The notes under the pieces were generated by a model. The model had not been told where the DNA came from. It made no database searches and saw nothing but the letters and a program-made list of their open reading frames with translations. Below are positions 34,736 through 44,492 of a stretch of 64,000 bases of DNA, piece after piece; within the stretch, counting starts at the first letter, position 1, and the number at the start of each line of letters is the position of its first letter. Source of the stretch: JBBRHQ01 sp963815645 (lineage in GTDB: Bacteria; Actinomycetota; Thermoleophilia; Solirubrobacterales; 70-9); assembly GCA_963815645.1 (NCBI GenBank), contig CAWFHL010000001.1:1922001-1986000 (forward strand), read 5' to 3'. The position numbers and the translations under genes are program-made.

Positions 34736-36997
34736 ATGACCGGCGTGGAGCTTCCTTTCGACCTTGGGGAGGTCAAGCTCGCCACGCCGTCGTCGCGCCC
34801 CGGAACCGTGGCGAAGACGGACCTGATCGGGGAGCTGTGCGGGTCGGATGCCCGTTTCGTGACCGTGATCGCGCCCGCCGGCTACGGCAAGACGACGGTC
34901 CTTGCCAAATGGGCCGAAGCTGATCCACGTCCCTTCGCCTGGGTTGCGCTCGACGGCCGCGACGACGACCCTGTGGTCTTCCTCCGATACATCGCAGCCG
35001 CAATCCATCGCGTCGAGCCGCTACCGCCGAAAGTATTGGAGGCCATATCGGGCCCGGGGGGGTCCGCCTGGGAGAAGCGCGTCCCAGGAGTCGGGAGCGC
35101 ACTCGGCTCGCTGGGGCGCCCTGTGGTACTGGTTCTCGACGATCTGCACGGCGTTTCCAACCGCGTCTGTCTGGACGTGCTCGCAGAACTGTTCGAATAC
35201 GTCCCGGCGGGCTCGCAGATCGCGGTTGCAAGCAGGGAGGACCCAGCATTGCCCCTCGCCCGGTGGCGGTCGATGGGACTGGTGCACGAGATCGGTGTGC
35301 CTGACCTCCGTATGGACGAGCTGGAGGCTGAGACCTTGCTTGCCGCAGCCGGTGCCGAGCTTGATGCGGGCGAATTGTCCGAGCTGACCAAGCGAACCGA
35401 AGGCTGGCCTGCCGGCCTATACCTCGCGGCGCTATCGCTGCAAGCAGGGGCGACGAGCGTCGCCTCCTTCACCGGCGAAGACAGATTCCTGGCCGAATAC
35501 TTCCGCCTGGAGCTCCTCTCGCGGCTGTCAGCAGCCGAGGCGCGGTTTCTCAAATACACCTCGGTGCTCGATCGAATGTGCGGCGGCCTTTGCGATTCTG
35601 TGCTCGAGTCGTCCGGGTCGGCACCAACCCTCGAGGCGCTCGAGCGCACGAACTGCTTCGTGGTTCCCCTCGACCGGGAAGGCGAGTGGTATCGCTACCA
35701 CCACCTATTCGCAGAGCTGTTGCGCAAGGAGCTCGAACGTACCGAGCCGGACATGGTGCGAGAGCTCAACCGGCGGGCGATGACCTGGTGCATCGGAAAC
35801 GAAATGGCTGAACCGGCGGTCTTCTACGGCCACGCTGCCGGTGAGACAGACGCTGTCGCCGACTTGGTCGACTCGCTTGCCCTGCCGGTTCACTACGACG
35901 GCCGGATGGCGACGCTGGATGAGTGGCTTGGGTGTTTCAACGACAGCGAGTTGGAGCGGTACCCGGCGCTCGCCGTCGTTGGAGCATGGGTCAGGGTGCT
36001 GACGGGCCGGACCGTGGAGGCCGAGCGGTGGCTTGCCATAGCCCGGGCGGCGACCTCGACGATCCCGCCCTCGGATGGCAGCGCCACGTATGAGCCGTGG
36101 ATCGCCACTCTGCGGGCAGGCATGATGCAGGGCGGTGTCGATCAGGCCCTGGACGACGCCGATCGGGCCATGAGTCAGCTCTCCGCGGAAAGTCGTTGGA
36201 GACCGGCAGCGCTCGTCCTCCGGGGCATTGCCCATGCATTGCTCGGTGCGGCCGATAGCGCGATCGACGACCTGACCAGGGGAATCGAGGCTGGGCTCGC
36301 CACGGACGCTGCCGAAGTGGTGATCCTCGCAGAGGCACAGCTTGCGCTCCTCGCGGCGGGGCAGGGGGCGTGGGCTGAAGCCGGGCGCCACTCAAGCGCG
36401 GCGGAGGCGGCCATCGAGGACATGGGGATGGGCGACTATGTCACCAGTGCGCTGGGCCATGTGGCGGTGGCACGGGTGGCGCTCCATGAGGCGAAGCCAG
36501 GCGATGCTCGAGCGGCGGTTGCGCGCGCTCACCGTCTGCGACCACAGCTCGACCACGGCCTTCCCTGGCTGACCATCCAAGTCGGGCTGGAGCTCGGCCG
36601 CGCGCATCTCGCGCTCGCTGAACCCGTCCCTGCCCGAACAATCCTCATCGAGACCGAGCGGGTGCTCGAGCTCCGGCCGGATATGGGTGTTCTGGTCAAG
36701 GATGCCCGCGAGCTGCGCGACCGAGTGGCGGCGACATCTGGGTCCGACGGCGCCTGGGCGATGAGCCTGACCGAAGCCGAGCTCCGGCTGCTTCCCTATC
36801 TCGCCACCCACCTGATGTTTCCGGAGATCGCCAGCAGGTTGTTCATCTCACGCAACACCGTCAAGAGCGAAGCGATCTCGATCTACCGCAAGCTCGGGGT
36901 CTCATCACGCAGCGAGGCGATCGAGCGTGCTGTCGAGTTCGGGCTCTTGGAGAACTTCGTCTATCCGGGGATCGCAAATCTCATGCCGGAAGGATGA
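34736..36997 (+). CDS. LuxR-family ATP-dependent (MalT-like) transcriptional regulator
   Basis: Protein of 753 residues, the usual size for LAL/MalT regulators. N-terminal NTPase with P-loop APAGYGKTTVL near residue 46 and Walker B VVLVLDDLH; winged-helix region YRYHHLFAELLRKEL near 325; TPR-like central region of about 300 residues; C-terminal LuxR helix-turn-helix from about residue 680 (SLTEAELRLLPYLATHL, EIASRLFISRNTVKS, YRKLGVSSRSEAIERA). Such proteins are signal-ATP-gated activators. Divergent from the DUF1254 gene; the CMD gene follows 42 bases downstream. Confidence 0.95.
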   Translation: MTGVELPFDLGEVKLATPSSRPGTVAKTDLIGELCGSDARFVTVIAPAGYGKTTVLAKWAEADPRPFAWVALDGRDDDPVVFLRYIAAAIHRVEPLPPKVLEAISGPGGSAWEKRVPGVGSALGSLGRPVVLVLDDLHGVSNRVCLDVLAELFEYVPAGSQIAVASREDPALPLARWRSMGLVHEIGVPDLRMDELEAETLLAAAGAELDAGELSELTKRTEGWPAGLYLAALSLQAGATSVASFTGEDRFLAEYFRLELLSRLSAAEARFLKYTSVLDRMCGGLCDSVLESSGSAPTLEALERTNCFVVPLDREGEWYRYHHLFAELLRKELERTEPDMVRELNRRAMTWCIGNEMAEPAVFYGHAAGETDAVADLVDSLALPVHYDGRMATLDEWLGCFNDSELERYPALAVVGAWVRVLTGRTVEAERWLAIARAATSTIPPSDGSATYEPWIATLRAGMMQGGVDQALDDADRAMSQLSAESRWRPAALVLRGIAHALLGAADSAIDDLTRGIEAGLATDAAEVVILAEAQLALLAAGQGAWAEAGRHSSAAEAAIEDMGMGDYVTSALGHVAVARVALHEAKPGDARAAVARAHRLRPQLDHGLPWLTIQVGLELGRAHLALAEPVPARTILIETERVLELRPDMGVLVKDARELRDRVAATSGSDGAWAMSLTEAELRLLPYLATHLMFPEIASRLFISRNTVKSEAISIYRKLGVSSRSEAIERAVEFGLLENFVYPGIANLMPEG

Positions 36998-37039
36998 TGC
37001 GGCGGCAATGCGGAGCGTGTTGATTGTGCGTCTAACGCA

Positions 37040-37384
37040 ATGGACGAATACAAGCAGCACCTGCGTAGGCTCGCCCTGCACGACGACGCCCTCCTGAGCT
37101 CAATCGCGGCGGAAGGCAGTTCGATCACAACGTCGGTCTTCGACGACAGGACGAAGGCACTCGTTCGCGTCGCCGCCAGCATTGCCCTCGATGCGGCCCC
37201 TTCCACAATCCAGCACGCCGTGGCGCACGCCATGGCAGCAGGAGCTACGGAGGACGAGGTCGTTGCCAGCCTCGAGGCGGTGACCCCGGTGACTGGGCCC
37301 GCCCGAGTGGTCCAGTGCGCCCCGAAGATCGCGCTTGCGCTCGGCTATGACGTCGACGCCGCGCTCGAGCAGCCCGAGCGATGA
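37040..37384 (+). CDS. Carboxymuconolactone-decarboxylase/AhpD-fold protein
   Basis: Protein of 114 residues, all helical, with FDDRTKALVRVAASIALDA, then HAVAHAMAAGATEDEVVASLEAV, the CMD family pattern. The AhpD redox pair CxxC is absent (no cysteine at IQHAVAHAM), so it is not a peroxidase partner; CMD proteins of this sort may be isomerase-like or binding proteins. Its stop overlaps the next start (ATGA). Confidence 0.85.
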   Translation: MDEYKQHLRRLALHDDALLSSIAAEGSSITTSVFDDRTKALVRVAASIALDAAPSTIQHAVAHAMAAGATEDEVVASLEAVTPVTGPARVVQCAPKIALALGYDVDAALEQPER

Positions 37385-38943
37385 CGAGCCGTCGCCGGCA
37401 GGACTCATCGGATCCTGGGCGCCGCCATCGGGCAATCGTGTGGTCGCTGATCGTGATCGCCTCCGTGGTGCTGGTCTTCTCGGTCATCGCGAACTGGGTT
37501 CAGCGCGAGGCACTGGATACGAACCAGATCAAGGGCACGACCGACCAGATCCTCAAGGACAAGGACGTTCAGCAGGCCCTCGCGACCTACACGGTCGATC
37601 AGCTCTACGCAAACGTCGATGTTCAGGGCCAGATCGGAAAGGAGCTGCCGAGCTCAGCGCAGCCCCTGGCCCTTCCCATTGCTGCGGCGGTCAGGCAACT
37701 CGCCACAAGCGCGGCCGAGAGGGCATTGGCGTCCCCACAGGTTCAGAGCCTGGTCTCCACGGCGGTCGCGGGGGCGCAGAAGCAGTTCGTCGACCTGATC
37801 GAGAACAAAGGGAGGTTCGTCTCGACCACGGGAGGGAACGTCACCTTCGAATACGGAAGCGTGGTGGCCGATCTCGCCACCCGCCTCGGAGTGGATCCGG
37901 CGACCATTTCCAAGCTTCAGGGTCTCGTGAAGAGCTTCTCTGGGGACCTCAAGAAGCGCCTGACATCGGCTCAGGTACGGATCAGGTCCGTGCGGGCAAC
38001 CCTCTCTGAGCTACAGGCCGGCAGGCTGACCCCAAAGCTGAAACAGAACCTCGAGGATCTCCTGAAGGTTGCCGAAGCGCTTCAGGCGAAAACCGCCAGC
38101 GTCGAGGGGGCGATCAAGAGCGCGCAGGGCAGCGTCCCGGCGCAACTCAATGACAGGCTGTCCCAACTCGAGAGCCGACTGTCCACCGCCAACGCCAGGC
38201 TGATCGCGCTCAAACAGCGAACGACAGCCGTGCTCCGGGACCCCAGCCAGGCGAACGTCCAAACGCTTGACGCCTCCCTGGCCGCGCTTCAGGCACGAAT
38301 CGACACGCTTCTCGCGCGCCAGGTGGTGCAGACTCCGGGCCAACTCGTCCTGATGAGCTCGAGTCAGCTCTCGGGACTCCAGACCCTCGTCAGCGCGCTG
38401 CGGAACCTTGGTTTCGTCTTGCCGGCGCTGGCACTGTTGCTCTACATGAGCGCCCTCTATCTGGCAAAGGGATGGCGGCGGGAGGCGCTGATCGCCGCGG
38501 GAGGCGGCGTCCTGGTGGCGATGCTCTTCGTTTTGTTGGCCAGGCGCCTGATCGGCAACGGAGTGGACTCGGTGGCCAGCTCGGACACGGTCAAGCCAGC
38601 CGTCACGTCGGTCTGGACCATCATTTCCGAAGGACTTCGCCAGCGGGCGCTGTTCGTTCTCGTGATCGGTGCAGCATTTGTCGGCGGAGGGTTGCTGGCA
38701 GGACCCGGCCGCCACGAGGTAACGGTGCGTCGCTTCCTTGCGCCCTACTTGCGCGACCATCCGGTCGGGGTTTACGCAGTTGGGGCGGCGCTCTTCTTGC
38801 TCTGGCTGTCCTTCGTGCCCGGAATCAACAACCTCGGGCAGGTGCTGGTGATCATCGTGCTCGCGGCCCTGGCGGTGGTGGGCATCGAGCTGCTGCGCCG
38901 GCAGGCGGCGCGGGAGTTCCCGCCAAGTCCGAACGGATCCTGA
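37381..38943 (+). CDS. Large membrane protein with a periplasmic coiled-coil region
   Basis: Protein of 520 residues. First helix IVWSLIVIASVVLVFSVIANW at about 22-42, then about 300 residues outside the membrane, rich in Ala, Gln, Leu (TTDQILKDKDVQQALATYTV, then long heptad-like helices RLTPKLKQNLEDLLKVAEAL and NDRLSQLESRLSTANARLIA), then five C-terminal helices (from about 340). This plan recalls actinobacterial membrane proteins of unknown function sometimes found with CMD genes. No catalytic motif is visible. Translationally coupled to the CMD protein. Confidence 0.7.
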   Translation: MTSRRRQDSSDPGRRHRAIVWSLIVIASVVLVFSVIANWVQREALDTNQIKGTTDQILKDKDVQQALATYTVDQLYANVDVQGQIGKELPSSAQPLALPIAAAVRQLATSAAERALASPQVQSLVSTAVAGAQKQFVDLIENKGRFVSTTGGNVTFEYGSVVADLATRLGVDPATISKLQGLVKSFSGDLKKRLTSAQVRIRSVRATLSELQAGRLTPKLKQNLEDLLKVAEALQAKTASVEGAIKSAQGSVPAQLNDRLSQLESRLSTANARLIALKQRTTAVLRDPSQANVQTLDASLAALQARIDTLLARQVVQTPGQLVLMSSSQLSGLQTLVSALRNLGFVLPALALLLYMSALYLAKGWRREALIAAGGGVLVAMLFVLLARRLIGNGVDSVASSDTVKPAVTSVWTIISEGLRQRALFVLVIGAAFVGGGLLAGPGRHEVTVRRFLAPYLRDHPVGVYAVGAALFLLWLSFVPGINNLGQVLVIIVLAALAVVGIELLRRQAAREFPPSPNGS

Positions 38944-39064
38944 CCGTATTCAGATCTGTGCGGTCGTCCGGCCGCGTCAAATCATCCCAGCGGGGTGATG
39001 AGACGGTGCCCGGCCTGCCCGAGGATGGGACCTGCAACCGCCGCTATCCACGAAGGGAGCCCTA

Positions 39065-39574
39065 ATGTCCGACCGTCCAGTATTCCTGTACGCAGCCGTC
39101 TACGACGAGATCGACGATGCCGAGGCCGATTACGAGGCCGTGTTCGACCTTCACGCCGCGGGGGCGATCGGCACCTATGACTCGGCGGTGATCCGCAAGG
39201 AGCCAGACGGCAAGGTCCGCGTCACCAAGACCGAGAAGCCAACCCAGCACGGAGCCTGGACCGGTGCCGCCGTCGGAGCCCTGGTCGGGATCGTGTTCCC
39301 GCCCGCGGTGATCGGCAGCGCGATCGTCGGTGCGGGTGCCGGGGGATTGGTCGGGCACCTCAGGGGCGGGATCTCACGCGGTGATCTGAAGGAGCTCGGC
39401 GACGAGCTGGGGGCGGGCAACGCCGCCGTGATCGTGATCGGCGAGTCGAAGATCGAGGAGCAGCTGGAGAAGGCAATGGCGCGCTCCAACAAGCTGATCG
39501 AGAAGCAGGTAGATGCCGATCCCGACGAGCTCGAGCGCCAGATCGAGGCGGCGGCACGAGACGATGCCAAGTAG
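39065..39574 (+). CDS. DUF1269-family membrane-associated protein
   Basis: Protein of 169 residues. YAAVYDEIDDAEADYEAVFDL at the N-terminus, VRVTKTEKPTQHGAWTGAAVG, two glycine-zipper hydrophobic segments (residues 62-98), then an acidic C-terminal helical tail (EQLEKAMARSNKLIEKQVDA). This is the DUF1269 layout. Function unknown; related proteins respond to envelope or osmotic stress. It is on the same strand as the surrounding membrane genes. Confidence 0.88.
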   Translation: MSDRPVFLYAAVYDEIDDAEADYEAVFDLHAAGAIGTYDSAVIRKEPDGKVRVTKTEKPTQHGAWTGAAVGALVGIVFPPAVIGSAIVGAGAGGLVGHLRGGISRGDLKELGDELGAGNAAVIVIGESKIEEQLEKAMARSNKLIEKQVDADPDELERQIEAAARDDAK

Positions 39575-39624
39575 CGCTTCTTCGAATCCCGTCACCGTGG
39601 CGCTGAAAACCGGAGGCAATTGAA

Positions 39625-40011
39625 ATGGATGGAAGAGGTACGTCGGGATGGGCCGTGTTCGCGGGAGTGGTGCTCACCATCGCGGGCATGCTCAACGTCA
39701 TTTACGGCCTCGCCGGCATACTCAACGACGAGGTGGTGAGGAACACCGGGCACGGGGTACTGATCCTCGACTTCACCGCCTGGGGATGGTTCCTCCTGAT
39801 CCTTGGCGCGATTCAGGCCCTGACCGGGTTCGGATTGTTCGCGGGGGCAACGTGGGCGCGCGTGACCGGTGTCATCTTCGCCGGCATCAACGCGATCGCC
39901 CAGATGGGCGTCTTCGGCGCCTTTCCGCTTCTGTCGATGACAATCGTGCTGCTCGACGTTCTGGTCATCTATTACCTGACTGCGGGTTGGGATCCGAGGC
40001 CGGCCGACTGA
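39625..40011 (+). CDS. Four-helix integral membrane protein (DUF7144-like)
   Basis: Protein of 128 residues with four helices: VFAGVVLTIAGMLNVIYGLAG, FTAWGWFLLILGAIQALTGFG (split by GW), VTGVIFAGINAIAQMG and LLSMTIVLLDVLVIYYLT. The pattern, GW-x-FAGVVL at the start and TAGWD at the end, is common in actinobacterial small membrane proteins. Role unknown. GGAGGCAATTGAA precedes the ATG. Confidence 0.8.
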   Translation: MDGRGTSGWAVFAGVVLTIAGMLNVIYGLAGILNDEVVRNTGHGVLILDFTAWGWFLLILGAIQALTGFGLFAGATWARVTGVIFAGINAIAQMGVFGAFPLLSMTIVLLDVLVIYYLTAGWDPRPAD

Positions 40012-40057
40012 GCCGCAGGTTGTTACGAGTCGAGCCACCGGTGGCCGGGCGAACCTA

Positions 40058-41332
40058 GTGGAGTGGTCCCTGACGATCCTTGCGTTGGCGCTGATCGCCG
40101 TCGCCACTGTCTCGAAGCGGTTAACCGGATCGCCGATCACGCCCGCAATCCTGTTCGTTTCGATCGGGCTCCTGGTCGGTCCCAAGGTGCTCGACGGGAT
40201 CGACATCGAGAGCACCAGCTCGACCGTGAGGGCGTTGGCCGAGGCGACGCTTGCTTTCGTGCTCTTCTCCGATGCTTCGAGGATCGACCTCGGAGCGCTG
40301 CGGCGGGAGGTCTCGGTTCCCGTCCGCCTGCTCGGGATTGGGCTACCGCTGACGATCGCACTGGGGGCGCTTGCGGCTGGAGTGATCTTCGACCAGCTGA
40401 CCTTCTGGGAGGCCGCCATCGTCGCGATCATCCTGGCGCCGACCGACGCGGCTCTCGGCCAGGCGGTCGTCACCGAACCGCGCGTCCCGGGCCGGATCCG
40501 CCAGGGCCTGAATGTCGAAAGCGGGCTCAACGACGGGATCTGCGTGCCGCTGCTCTTTGCCGCCGTGGCGGCCGCCGACGTCCAATCCTCGATCTCCGGC
40601 GGGCGAACCGGGTTGACGCTTGTTCTGGATGAGGTCGGCTACGGCATCGTCGGCGGCGTCGCCGCAGCGCTCTTGATCGGAGCCGTGGTCAACTATGCCG
40701 GCCGCAAGGACCTGATCGACGGCGCTTGGCGTCAGGTGATCCCGGCCGCCGGCGCTGCCCTCGCCTACGGCACCGCGAACGCGCTCGACGGGTCGGGCTT
40801 CATCGCGGCCTTCGTCGCCGGAATGGTCTTCCGCGCGGTGATCAAGCGCGATCCCGGGGACATGAACGAGCTCACCGAAGAGGTCGGCAGCGTTCTCAAC
40901 GGGCTGACCTTTGTCATCTTCGGGGCGATCCTGCTCGGGCCGGCGCTCGGCGATCTCAGCTGGGACCTCGTCCTCTACGGGGTCCTCAGCCTGACGGTGG
41001 TTCGAATCATCCCGGTCGCAATCGCGATGCTCGGCACACACGCCCGACTGCCCACCCTCGGCTTCATGGGCTGGTTCGGTCCTCGCGGCCTGGCCTCGAT
41101 CGTGTTCGCCGTGATCATCATCGAGGAATCCCAGCTTCCCCATGAGCACCTGATCGTCCTTGCGATTTACTTCACCGTCGGGCTCTCGGTCTTCGCCCAC
41201 GGCCTCACCGCCGCTCCCCTGGCCAATCGCTACGCAGACTGGTTCGCGCGCCATCCCCGAGACAAGACACCGCCGATGGAAAGCGCCCCTGCTGAGGTGA
41301 CCCGCAGTCGCCGGCTCGTCGGCGAGGGCTAG
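40058..41332 (+). CDS. Cation:proton antiporter (CPA1/NhaP-like)
   Basis: GTG 40058 gives 424 residues with about twelve membrane helices and no long cytosolic tail. Diagnostic sites: VLFSDASRIDL, the antiporter core ILAPTDAALGQAVVTEPRVP with the conserved Asp, then NVESGLNDGICVPLLF with a second Asp, and GWFGPRGLASIVFAVII. This pattern separates CPA1 exchangers from CPA2/KefB types. Expected substrate Na+ or K+ against H+. The lipid-kinase-like gene follows after six bases. Confidence 0.92.
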   Translation: MEWSLTILALALIAVATVSKRLTGSPITPAILFVSIGLLVGPKVLDGIDIESTSSTVRALAEATLAFVLFSDASRIDLGALRREVSVPVRLLGIGLPLTIALGALAAGVIFDQLTFWEAAIVAIILAPTDAALGQAVVTEPRVPGRIRQGLNVESGLNDGICVPLLFAAVAAADVQSSISGGRTGLTLVLDEVGYGIVGGVAAALLIGAVVNYAGRKDLIDGAWRQVIPAAGAALAYGTANALDGSGFIAAFVAGMVFRAVIKRDPGDMNELTEEVGSVLNGLTFVIFGAILLGPALGDLSWDLVLYGVLSLTVVRIIPVAIAMLGTHARLPTLGFMGWFGPRGLASIVFAVIIIEESQLPHEHLIVLAIYFTVGLSVFAHGLTAAPLANRYADWFARHPRDKTPPMESAPAEVTRSRRLVGEG

Positions 41333-41338
41333 GCGCCG

Positions 41339-42697
41339 GTGCCACCGCGGCAGTCTCCACCCGTGGTGAAGCGTCGCGAGACCCGGCGGGCGGCAGCGAT
41401 CGCCGCTCTCCTCCTCCCGCCTTTAATGCTGCTCGTCGCGGTCGTGGTCATGATCCAGGAGTTCCCCCGAGTCTTGGTCGTCTTCGGGTTGCTGCTGATC
41501 GCGATGGCCGCTTTCTGGTACGGCCTGATTCGCAGAGGGGCTGCCAGAGCCCTGGGCCTGGCGGTTGGGATTCTCGCCCTCGCGGCAATGGTGATCCTGC
41601 TCGTGAGCAACGGCGACCACGTCCCAGCAGCAATCGTGATCGTGGCCGGGCTCGCCCTTGCGGCCCTGGCGGCGAGGACCGCCGTCAGATATCACGCGCC
41701 ACTTCCCGATGCTCCGGCGCCGAAGCGCCCCGTCCTCTTCTACAACCCTAAATCGGGAGGTGGCAAGGCGGAGAAGTTCAAACTCACCGAGGAGGCCCGA
41801 AAGAGGGGTATCGAGCCGATCGAGTTGACGCTCGGGACCGACCTGGAGCAACTGGCCCGATCGGCGGTTGGGGACGGCGCAGATGCGTTGGCGATGGCCG
41901 GGGGCGATGGCTCCCAAGCGGTCGTAGCAATGGTCGCCGCCGAGCTTGACCTGCCCTACGCATGCATTCCGGCCGGGACCCGGAACCACTTCGCTCTCGA
42001 CCTCGGGGTCGACCGCGACGACGTCGTCGGCGCTCTCGAGGCGTTTGTCGACGGTGGTGAGCGCCGCGTCGACCTGGCTGAGGTAAACGGACGCGTCTTC
42101 GTCAACAATGTCTCGCTGGGGCTCTACGCCGAGGCGGTGCAGCAGAAGGGCTACCGCGATGCGAAACTGCGAACGATGCTCGATACGTTGCCCGAAGCAT
42201 TCGGGCCGGAGGACGGCGGCCTCGAGCTGCGCTGGACCGGGCCGGATGGCCCCGAGCACTCCTCGGGGGCGATCATCCTGGTGTCCAACAACCGGTACCG
42301 GCTGGGGCGGGCCGTCGGCTCCGGGACTCGGCCGAGGATCAACGGCGGCCTGCTCGGGATCGCAGTGGCATCGGGTCGAGGTGGGGGTCGGATCGGGGGA
42401 GCCAAGAAGGCGGAGTGGTCCGCCCCCGCGTTCGAGGTCGACGCAGACGCCGCTGTTCCCGCCGGAATCGATGGTGAGGCACTGAAGCTGGACCCACCGC
42501 TTCGCTTCCGAATCAGACCCGGCGTACTGCGGGTTCGGATCGCCCACGCCCATCCGGGCGCCTCGCCGTCGGCCGCGATGCCCGAAGGTTTCTGGGACGG
42601 CATCGGTGCGCTGGTGCAAATCGCGGCAGGGCGCGACCGGGAACCGGCAGTGCACCACCAATGCCCGAGCCAGACCAAACGAACAGACACACGCTAG
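41339..42697 (+). CDS. Membrane-anchored diacylglycerol-kinase-family lipid kinase
   Basis: GTG 41339 gives 452 residues. Three or four N-terminal membrane helices (residues 18-120) precede a DAGK catalytic domain: VLFYNPKSGGGKAEKF, the nucleotide motif MAGGDGSQAVVA near 186, IPAGTRNHFALDLG, and a C-terminal domain with VDGGERRVDLAEVNGRVFVN and DGEALKLDPPLRF. Substrate could be diacylglycerol, sphingoid base or another lipid; the membrane anchor is unusual for the family, whose members are mostly soluble. Likely cotranscribed with the antiporter. Confidence 0.9.
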   Translation: MPPRQSPPVVKRRETRRAAAIAALLLPPLMLLVAVVVMIQEFPRVLVVFGLLLIAMAAFWYGLIRRGAARALGLAVGILALAAMVILLVSNGDHVPAAIVIVAGLALAALAARTAVRYHAPLPDAPAPKRPVLFYNPKSGGGKAEKFKLTEEARKRGIEPIELTLGTDLEQLARSAVGDGADALAMAGGDGSQAVVAMVAAELDLPYACIPAGTRNHFALDLGVDRDDVVGALEAFVDGGERRVDLAEVNGRVFVNNVSLGLYAEAVQQKGYRDAKLRTMLDTLPEAFGPEDGGLELRWTGPDGPEHSSGAIILVSNNRYRLGRAVGSGTRPRINGGLLGIAVASGRGGGRIGGAKKAEWSAPAFEVDADAAVPAGIDGEALKLDPPLRFRIRPGVLRVRIAHAHPGASPSAAMPEGFWDGIGALVQIAAGRDREPAVHHQCPSQTKRTDTR

Positions 42698-42710
42698 GCA
42701 AGGAGAGTCA

Positions 42711-42928
42711 ATGGACGTTTTCGAGGTCGAACAGACAGAGACCCTGACCCGGAAGGAGATCGCGACCCGGCTCCGGAGGCTCGCGAAGATGCTCTCCGAC
42801 AGCGGCGATCTCGACTTCGAGCGGGCGGCATGCACTTCAACGTTCACGTCCCCGACAAGATCCAGCTCAAGGTCGAGCTCGAGGTTGAAACCGATCAGCG
42901 CGAGCTCGAGATCGAGTTGAAATGGTGA
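42711..42928 (+). pseudogene. amphi-Trp domain small protein, frameshifted
   Basis: ATG 42711 gives FEVEQTETLTRKEIATRLRR and SGDLDFERA, then near 42830 the frame changes to MHFNVHVPDKIQLKVELEVE and ends EIELKW at 42928. Together they make a normal amphi-Trp protein of about 72 residues ending in the characteristic Trp. The total of 218 bases is one short of a multiple of three, so a single base has been lost. Either a recent mutation or an assembly error. It follows the lipid-kinase gene by 13 bases with AAGGAGAG before the ATG. Confidence 0.82.
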
Positions 42929-43025
42929 GGCGAACCCTCCGCCAGTGACTGAGAGTCGAAAGCCGGACCAGATGGTCGATGATCAGATGGCCCGAAGCGA
43001 GCGCCCTTGAAAGGAGTCCCTGGCA

Positions 43026-44450
43026 ATGCCAACCACAACCACAAAGAACCCCCGCAAGGACTTTCCCTCAGTAAAGGACCGCGAACAGGCTGGCAAGGCG
43101 GCCCGCGAGAAGACCCCCCGCTCGAGCCACGGGGAGTGGGAACCGGCAAGCGGACGCCGGGACCCGGTCAAGCTGCTCGAGGATCAGGCGGAGAGCCGCG
43201 TCCCCGAGCTGGTCCCGATCCGCTACGGGCGGATGCTCGCCTCGCCCTTCACCTTCTACCGCGGTGCCGCGGCGATCATGGCGATGGACCTCGCGAAGAC
43301 CCCGGACTCCGGATTGCGGGTGCAGGTCTGCGGCGATGCCCACCTCTCGAACTTCGGCGTCTTCGCCGCCCCCGATCGCCGCCTGGTGATGGACGTCAAC
43401 GACTTCGACGAGACGCTCCCGGGGCCGTGGGAGTGGGACGTCAAGCGCCTCGCCGCGAGCTTTGAGATCGCCGGGCGAAACAGCGACTTCACCCCGACGG
43501 AGACCAGGGACGCCGTGCTCAGCGCCGTCCGCAGCTATCGCGAGGCGATGCGGGAGCTCGCGGGGATGCGAAACCTCGACGTCTGGTATGCCCGCCTCGA
43601 CATCGAGTCCCTGCTCGCCGAGATCGCCAAGGTCGCCGACAAAAAGCAGATGAAGGCGGCGCAAAAGAACGTCGCCAAGGCACAAAAGAAGAACAGCCTC
43701 AAGGCTTTCGACCGTCTCGTCCACGAGGTCGACGGCGAGCCGCGGATCATCAGCGACCCGCCGCTGATCGTGCCGGCGCGGGAGCTGGTCTCCCCCGAAC
43801 AGGAGGAGGAGCTCGAGGAGCGGCTGCTGGAGCTGCTCGGCGCCTACCGGGAGAGCCTCAAGGGCGACCGACGCCACCTGCTCGACAGCTACCGGCTGGT
43901 CGACATCGCCCGCAAGGTGGTCGGGGTCGGCAGCGTCGGCACCCGCGCCTGGGTGCTCTTGATGATGGGCCGCGACGGCCGGGACCCGCTCTTCCTGCAG
44001 GCCAAGGAGGCCGAGGCCTCGGTGCTCGAGCCCTACGTCGGCGCGAGCGAGTTCGATAACCACGGCGAGCGGGTGGTCGAGGGCCAGTGGCTGATGCAGG
44101 CCGCCAGCGACATCCTCCTCGGCTGGCTGCCGGCGCTCGGGCTCGACGACAAGGAGCGCGCCTTCTACGTGCGCCAGCTCTGGGACGGGAAGCGCTCGGT
44201 CGAGATCGAGACCCTGCTCCCCGAGGGGCTTCAGATCTACGGGCGGATCTGCGGCTGGACCCTGGCCCGCGCCCACGCCCGCTCGGGCGATCGGATCGCA
44301 ATCGGCGCCTACCTCGGCAAGGGCGAGAGCTTTGATGAGGCGATCGCCGACTTCTCTGCGCGCTATGCCGACCAGAACGAGCTCGACTACGGAGCCCTCG
44401 CCGACGCCGCGAAATCTGGCCGCATCGAGGTTGAGACGGACTTGATGTAG
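43026..44450 (+). CDS. DUF2252-family protein
   Basis: Protein of 474 residues. Diagnostic segments: PIRYGRMLASPFTFYRGAAA, VCGDAHLSNFGVFAAPDRRL, DVNDFDETLPGPWEWDVKRL, and WVLLMMGRDGRDPLFLQAKE. The H-x-x-N-F-G and D-x-N-D-F-D motifs correspond to the catalytic loop and metal-binding Asp of aminoglycoside-phosphotransferase-type kinases, so the fold is kinase-like. Substrate unknown. It lies between the amphi-Trp gene and a K+ channel gene on the same strand. Confidence 0.92.
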   Translation: MPTTTTKNPRKDFPSVKDREQAGKAAREKTPRSSHGEWEPASGRRDPVKLLEDQAESRVPELVPIRYGRMLASPFTFYRGAAAIMAMDLAKTPDSGLRVQVCGDAHLSNFGVFAAPDRRLVMDVNDFDETLPGPWEWDVKRLAASFEIAGRNSDFTPTETRDAVLSAVRSYREAMRELAGMRNLDVWYARLDIESLLAEIAKVADKKQMKAAQKNVAKAQKKNSLKAFDRLVHEVDGEPRIISDPPLIVPARELVSPEQEEELEERLLELLGAYRESLKGDRRHLLDSYRLVDIARKVVGVGSVGTRAWVLLMMGRDGRDPLFLQAKEAEASVLEPYVGASEFDNHGERVVEGQWLMQAASDILLGWLPALGLDDKERAFYVRQLWDGKRSVEIETLLPEGLQIYGRICGWTLARAHARSGDRIAIGAYLGKGESFDEAIADFSARYADQNELDYGALADAAKSGRIEVETDLM

Positions 44451-44492
44451 CAAGTTGTGGTAACCGCTTCCCAACGGCATTTCGATGCACCC